A DNA stretch of 64,000 nucleotides from Hymenoscyphus infarciens (Eukaryota > Ascomycota > Leotiomycetes > Helotiales > Helotiaceae): positions 298,906-362,905 of the forward strand of contig LLCB01000017.1 of assembly GCA_001414345.1 (NCBI GenBank). The letters run 5' to 3'. This document shows positions 59,869 to 64,000 of the stretch, piece after piece. A program made the translations under genes and the position numbers. The notes beneath the pieces were generated by a model that was not told where the DNA came from, ran no database searches, and was given only the letters and a program-made list of their open reading frames with translations. The stretch's first letter is position 1, and each line of letters opens with the position of its first letter.

Positions 59869-60509
59869 ACTTGTACCCATGGCTATTGGTTTAGGGAGTG
59901 TGGTTTGATAAACGGGTTTTCTTCTTTGCATCATTCAGGGTTGGTACCTGTGGGGGAAGAGATATTTCTTCACAGATGAGTCGTTTCAATTAGACAGTGG
60001 TGGCATGGTTTTCGCATGGTATTAGTGGTTCACTCAAGATAGACACAGAAGGGTTCGTGGTTTGATCATTAAATGTATTGTACAGGTCCTACTCACAAGA
60101 AATGAAATATTCTTTCGTGTCTTATGAGCGTCTGTCCAAGCTGGGAAACTCTAGTCTGTCGATTTCAGCCGTTTGAAAAAGAGGATAGGATCACCAAATG
60201 GATTTGGGGGGGGGGGGGGGGGTATGATGAGAAAATTGTAACAAACAAAGACGCCTCAATGTAATGCCGCTCTTCCAACCTAACCAAGGTGGCGCAAATC
60301 GCTGCTGTTGCAGTACCAGTAAAAGACGATGGGTGAAGAAGCAAGAAGGAAAGAAGAAGAAAAAAAACAAGATGACCCGACGCCCTTTGCAATGCAGCTC
60401 ATAAAACAAGAAGTAGGCCGCCCATGTGTACGTGTTGGAACATGAATGGCATGAATGAAAAGCCCCTTTTATCCCAGATGCACGCCTCGCTCTCTCTCTC
60501 TCTCTCTCT
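59869..60509. other. Convergent spacer with a 17-bp poly-G run
   Basis: 3' flanks of two convergent genes. A run of about 17 G lies at 60206-60222. No coding signal; minus ORFs at 60165-60409 are shadows of low-complexity DNA. Confidence 0.5.
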
Positions 60510-61125
60510 CTACTTCTTTCTCCCGCCCGCGCCGGTCGAGGTGATCTTGGATGTGGACATGAGGTCCCCGATGTATTTTTGGAGGAACTTGTTGTTGTTG
60601 TCTAGTTTGTCGTGCTCCTCGCGGACGGCCTCGATGCGGTTGAAGATTTCCAGGAGGGACTTTTGGAGGTTCTTGGCGTGTCTGTTGGGGGGGGAAGAGT
60701 TGGTGTTAGATGTTGTATTGTGTAGGTGAGGGTGATGGAGGGTGATGGAGGGGGAGGTGCAGGGTGGAGGGTGGAAGGGGGGAAAGAGCGTACTCATCGA
60801 GGTGGGCACGAGCGTCTTGGGACATCTTCTCTACGTCTTGACTGCTGCGTCGGGGGGACATGGTGCGCGCGTCGTCCTCGTCGAATTCCTCGTCGCCGTC
60901 CTCCATTTGTGTGCGGGATTCGCGGGGGACGATGATGGTGCCGCTTGACTTTCGCGTGGACATCTTGGGTCGCTGGAGGGTCGAGGTCGAGGTCGAGGTC
61001 GAGGTGGAGGATGCGCTGGGGGGGATGGGTTGAGTGGCAGCTGCATCGAGGGAGACTTCTTCGTGGATGGAGGATGAGGAGGATGTGGTGGTGTCGGTTG
61101 AGGTGGAGGTGTCTGGGGAGGCCAT
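60510..61125 (-). CDS. SCOC-like short coiled-coil protein, 167 aa, two exons
   Basis: Exons on the minus strand are 60794-61125 and 60510-60681, with a 112-bp intron (GTACGC...CAG); coding length is 504 nt. The first half is Ser/Thr-rich and disordered with repeated STST; the second (KNLQKSLLEIFNRIEAVREEHDKLDNNNKFLQKYIGDLM) is a leucine-heptad coiled coil that matches short coiled-coil proteins (human SCOC, yeast Slo1), which act at the Golgi with Arl-type GTPases. The N-terminal extension is longer than in the animal protein, as is usual in fungi. The chosen ATG is the first in this frame; the frame is open further upstream but has no ATG there. Confidence 0.78.
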
Positions 61126-62400
61126 TTTTTGGCTCGCTTGAGTGTGAGGATTTGGTGTTGTGGTGTTGTGGGAGTATGTGGTGTGGTAACCGATTGAGGT
61201 TCGGGTTGGGGAGTATAGAATTTGAAGGTGTGAGGAGTCGGTTGTCTGGTTGTGGGCGCTGCTGCTGCTGCTGCTCCTCAACTCGACAATACCTGCTCAC
61301 CTGCTCGTGACGGGAGAAAGTGGGGAGGTATTTCGTCAGAAGTCGCTTTCACTTGACTCTTAAGGCTGTAGGTAGGTAGGTACTGTTTGTTGTTCACAGC
61401 ACAGTACAGCACAGCACAGCACAGCACAGCCAAAAAAAAATGGGAGAGGCTGTTAGGGTATGACGTTATTCTGAGGTAGTGAATATGGCGCAGGTGTACG
61501 ACGTAGAATTACACATTGGAGCCAAAGAAGCCTTCAGTCAGCTTGGGATTTGGGGAAAGGGGGAAGAAAGAAGAGGTATTTTTTTTAAAAAAACAAAACA
61601 CAAGAAGACGTGGGTTGAAGGAGAAGGAAGGGTGTGTGAGTGAAGAAGCGGTCTCGAGTATTTTCCAAAGTGAAGGTTGGGGGGGGGTGCGGTGCTGCTG
61701 CACTAGTTGCAGCAAGTAGGTCCGGTTGGAATGAGAATGGGTTGGGGTGTGGACCCTGAATCTTTGCTTGCAAAGTTGCAATGAAAAAACAACAGGCGCA
61801 TCCTTGATCAGCAACGACCCTTGATGACCCCCCAATGCCCCCACGAATGGAATGGAAACCAGTGATGCCTATATTTTGCGCTAAACACCTCCAGAAAAGA
61901 CCAACCATCCTGGCAGCAAGACCTGTGAAGCCTGTAAAGCCTGTGAAGCCTGTGAAGCCTGTGAAGCAATGAAGAGCAACAGCAACAGTCGGTGCCACAC
62001 GCGCACTTGCAGAGGGAGCCATGCCATTCAGGGGTCAATACAGCGACAGAACTCTGAGCACACGTACATACCAAGAGATGCCGATCAGCGCTTTGGAGTG
62101 TAGGAACTCCACTACTGTTCATGCTCAGCGGGAGTCCCTTTCCTTGTCTATCAAATGGAAAGGTCATGATAGTATGATGATACTCTGTGCAGAGAGCTAG
62201 CGCTAGATACGTAGATACCATACTCCCCGCTAGCGAGTTGAGCAAAGCACCGAGGGATTCTCATATACCGTACATGGAAATTTGGCAACGCAACGTGGGG
62301 TGTTTGAGGAATTGTAATTTATCACCTTAGGTTGTTGCGAGGACGAGAGGACGAGAGGACCATTCAGAGAGCAGTCTTCTGCTACAGTACTCGAGTACTG
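61126..62400. other. Upstream region of the SCOC-like gene with short satellites
   Basis: No supported gene. It has CTG repeats (61257-61276), a CACAG run (about 61398-61430) and a 9-bp tandem repeat CCTGTGAAG of five units (61922-61966). Minus ORFs at 61585-62245 translate the 9-bp repeat as a Gly/Phe/Thr run and are not credible genes. Confidence 0.45.
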
Positions 62401-63455
62401 TAAGAGTTGACGGAATTTAGCTTTGCACTTTCCCCGCAGCCCTCAAACTCTGTTCCTTCATCCGGCATCGGCTCGGTATCAAAATTTCAGGAAGAGAAGT
62501 TTGCCCGTCGAATCGGCTTACACATGGAGGGATTTGAAAGAAAGGTTACCCAAGGGCTTGTTGCATCGCATCAGCATCAGCCTCAAGGAGATTTTTGGTT
62601 CAAGGAGGCTAAAGTCCCAAATCCAATCCCCAAGTCCCAGGAAGAGACGCCACCAAAAAACGCCAGACGATTATGGCGCCTCTACCGGTTGCTTGCTGCA
62701 ACGTAAGTCAGTCTGCAAGACGGGCATGAAAATGTGAAAATCGGGGGAAAGGCCAAGCGTTACTGGAAATGGACCCCTAATCTTTCACTACGGAGTACGG
62801 AGGGAGTCCGCACTGCTTGTAATTTCTGATTGCCGCTACACCTGCACTTGCACCTGCAGCTGCAACTGCAGCTGTCGTGAGCTTGTGGCTACCGACCAGG
62901 GCAACCGCTGGAATTCCATTCGACGTCTGATGAGCGTCTTTTTAGTAGCGTTGTTGATAGTCTCCCGTCACCCGAAATGTCCAATTTACTAGAAGTATCT
63001 CGAGAGTCGAGCTACGAAGGCACTTGCAAGTTGCATCACTAAAACTCCACCCCAACCCATGGCTCAACTAGGAAGACTCAACTAGGAAGAGAAGGGTTCG
63101 AGTTCCCCACATCATGATCACACTCTTTCAGAGTTCGCACCAACCTGTCTAGCATCATCCTCGAACGGTCGGGTACCGTGCTCGGGTACCGCGCTCGTAC
63201 TGTAAGTACACGTGCGATATCACCACTTTAGTAGGTGGTAGATGCTAAGAAATGACATGACTACCTACCACTACCGACTACTCGAGTAGTGGTAGAGGAT
63301 GGTGGCGCTGAGAGCATAACATCATAACATCATCTCATCATAGCCAACCTCTTTAGTTTCAGCTGTGTCTTCTATTTACTCTCGAAGGATTCCGGGATTC
63401 CTCCTGACCTCTTATTAATCATGCTCGTCTCCTCACCCCCGGCAGATGTCAGTGG
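62401..63455. other. Gene-free spacer
   Basis: Plus ORFs 62407-62737 overlap in two frames without domain features. Local palindromes occur near 63170-63300 (GGGTACC repeats, CTACTCGAGTAG). Confidence 0.4.
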
Positions 63456-63533
63456 TACTCTCCCCCCCCCCTGAATAAAATACAGACATTTACAGCGGCC
63501 GTGCGCTTACATTTTACTTAGAGGGGGAGAGTA
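63456..63533. repeat. GC-tract hairpin (MITE-like), copy 2
   Basis: TACTCTCC...GAGAGTA with the same core CAGCGGCCGTGCGCTTACAT as 41669-41764; 78 bp, with a shorter left arm and G-run. Confidence 0.7.
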
Positions 63534-63812
63534 CTATACTGTACGTACGGAGAACGCACCGAATTGACGATGACCTCACCGCGACGATCAAAAGCCTTTC
63601 CCGTCCAGTCAAGGGTCCCTGCATCGCACCAAGCCACCTCTGGCATAAGTCCTACACCCTGGTCTACCTCTTATAGAGGCCTGTCGTACGCTACGACTAA
63701 TCCCATAAAAAGGCTCAAATCCTGGTTTAAGACTATCACACTACTATTAGACAGGTAAATTGTCTAGTAGCGTTAACAACGGAAGAACAGAACTAACTAT
63801 ACTACTCTATTT
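63534..63812. other. Transition to an AT-rich block
   Basis: A short ORF (63564-63758) is unsupported. Base composition falls sharply to AT-rich from about 63740. Confidence 0.4.
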
Positions 63813-64000
63813 AAGTAGTTTAACTACGTACTTTTTAGTAGCTCTCTCTTATTTAGAAGTAGTTTAACTACGTACTTTTCTTATAGCTCTCTTTTATTTA
63901 GAAGTAGTTTAATAACGCTCTTCTTATAGCTCTCTTTTATTTAGAAGTAGTTTAACTACGCTCTTCTTATAGCTCTCTTTTATTTAGAAGTAGTTTAACT
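63813..64000 (+). repeat. 44-bp minisatellite running off the window
   Basis: AAGTAGTTTA starts at 63813, 63857, 63902, 63945 and 63988, giving units of 43-45 bp that share TAGCTCTCT(T/C)TTATTTAG. The array is open at the window edge. Confidence 0.85.

Noticed and set aside
60706..61310. Ser/Gln/Arg-rich ORFs overlapping the SCOC-like gene
   Set aside because: Alternative frames of the Ser/Thr repeat exon and its CT-rich upstream region.
61923..61968. CRISPR-like or spaced repeat array
   Set aside because: Units are directly adjacent with no spacers; it is a simple 9-bp tandem repeat, and CRISPR arrays are not expected in fungal nuclear DNA.
61585..62245. Minus-strand ORFs with a GFTGFTGFTG-like run
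   Set aside because: The run is the translation of the 9-bp satellite at 61922-61966, with no other protein features.
63030..63110. Possible tRNA: TGGCTCAACTAGG followed by GGTTCGAGTTCC resembles A and B boxes
   Set aside because: The acceptor and T-stem arms do not pair, and the similarity arises from a duplicated ACTCAACTAGGAAG word.

Overview
The window looks like nuclear DNA of a filamentous ascomycete (Pezizomycotina; the class is a guess, possibly Leotiomycetes). Genes carry short 47-130 bp GT-AG introns. The products are typical of these fungi: an SWR1 ATPase, a Zn2Cys6 regulator, a C2H2 protein, a complex I subunit, and HET-domain and beta-lactamase-like relics. Moderate-GC gene blocks alternate with extremely AT-rich blocks. 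Coding traces in the AT blocks differ from family consensus mainly by C-to-T/G-to-A changes (TGG to TAG, CAA to TAA), the signature of repeat-induced point mutation (RIP).

Layout. 0-6.5 kb: a RIP-mutated, full-length Ty3/Gypsy element on the minus strand (LTRs, 5-bp target duplication, mutated YxDD site) with a solo-LTR-like insertion. 6.5-9.1 kb: decayed coding DNA holding a Tc1/mariner element with 41-bp inverted ends. 9.1-14.8 kb: a large C2H2 zinc-finger gene with a long CT-rich leader. 14.8-24.4 kb: a graveyard of AT-rich elements: a TIR element with 8-bp target duplication and an internal tandem duplication, three copies of a ~170-bp MITE, a 1.4-kb palindrome of two inverted elements, and microsatellites.

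24.4-32 kb: an accessory segment with a HET-domain pseudogene, an apparently intact secreted alpha/beta hydrolase gene, and a beta-lactamase-like pseudogene split by a second Tc1/mariner element, itself invaded by two small elements with 10-bp target duplications. 32-34 kb: degenerate direct repeats. 33.9-37.3 kb: a DUF202 membrane protein gene and a Zn2Cys6 regulator gene, both minus strand. 37-48.5 kb: gene-poor DNA with at least one recognisable decayed gene (esterase-type alpha/beta hydrolase), further unrecognised coding relics and three short GC-tract hairpins.

48.6-61.2 kb is the main core block: a small basic protein with a myristoylation-like start, a polytopic wax-synthase-like protein, SWR1 and an NDUFB8-like subunit in divergent arrangement, a conserved fungal protein of unknown function with six exons, and a SCOC-like coiled-coil protein. 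From 61.2 kb to the edge there is intergenic DNA, another hairpin and a ~44-bp minisatellite running off the window.

The genes do not form an obvious pathway or biosynthetic cluster. I found no convincing new multi-gene system. The most informative content is the transposon stratigraphy and the set of decayed accessory genes. Splice sites were placed by hand; total coding length of every spliced model is divisible by three.
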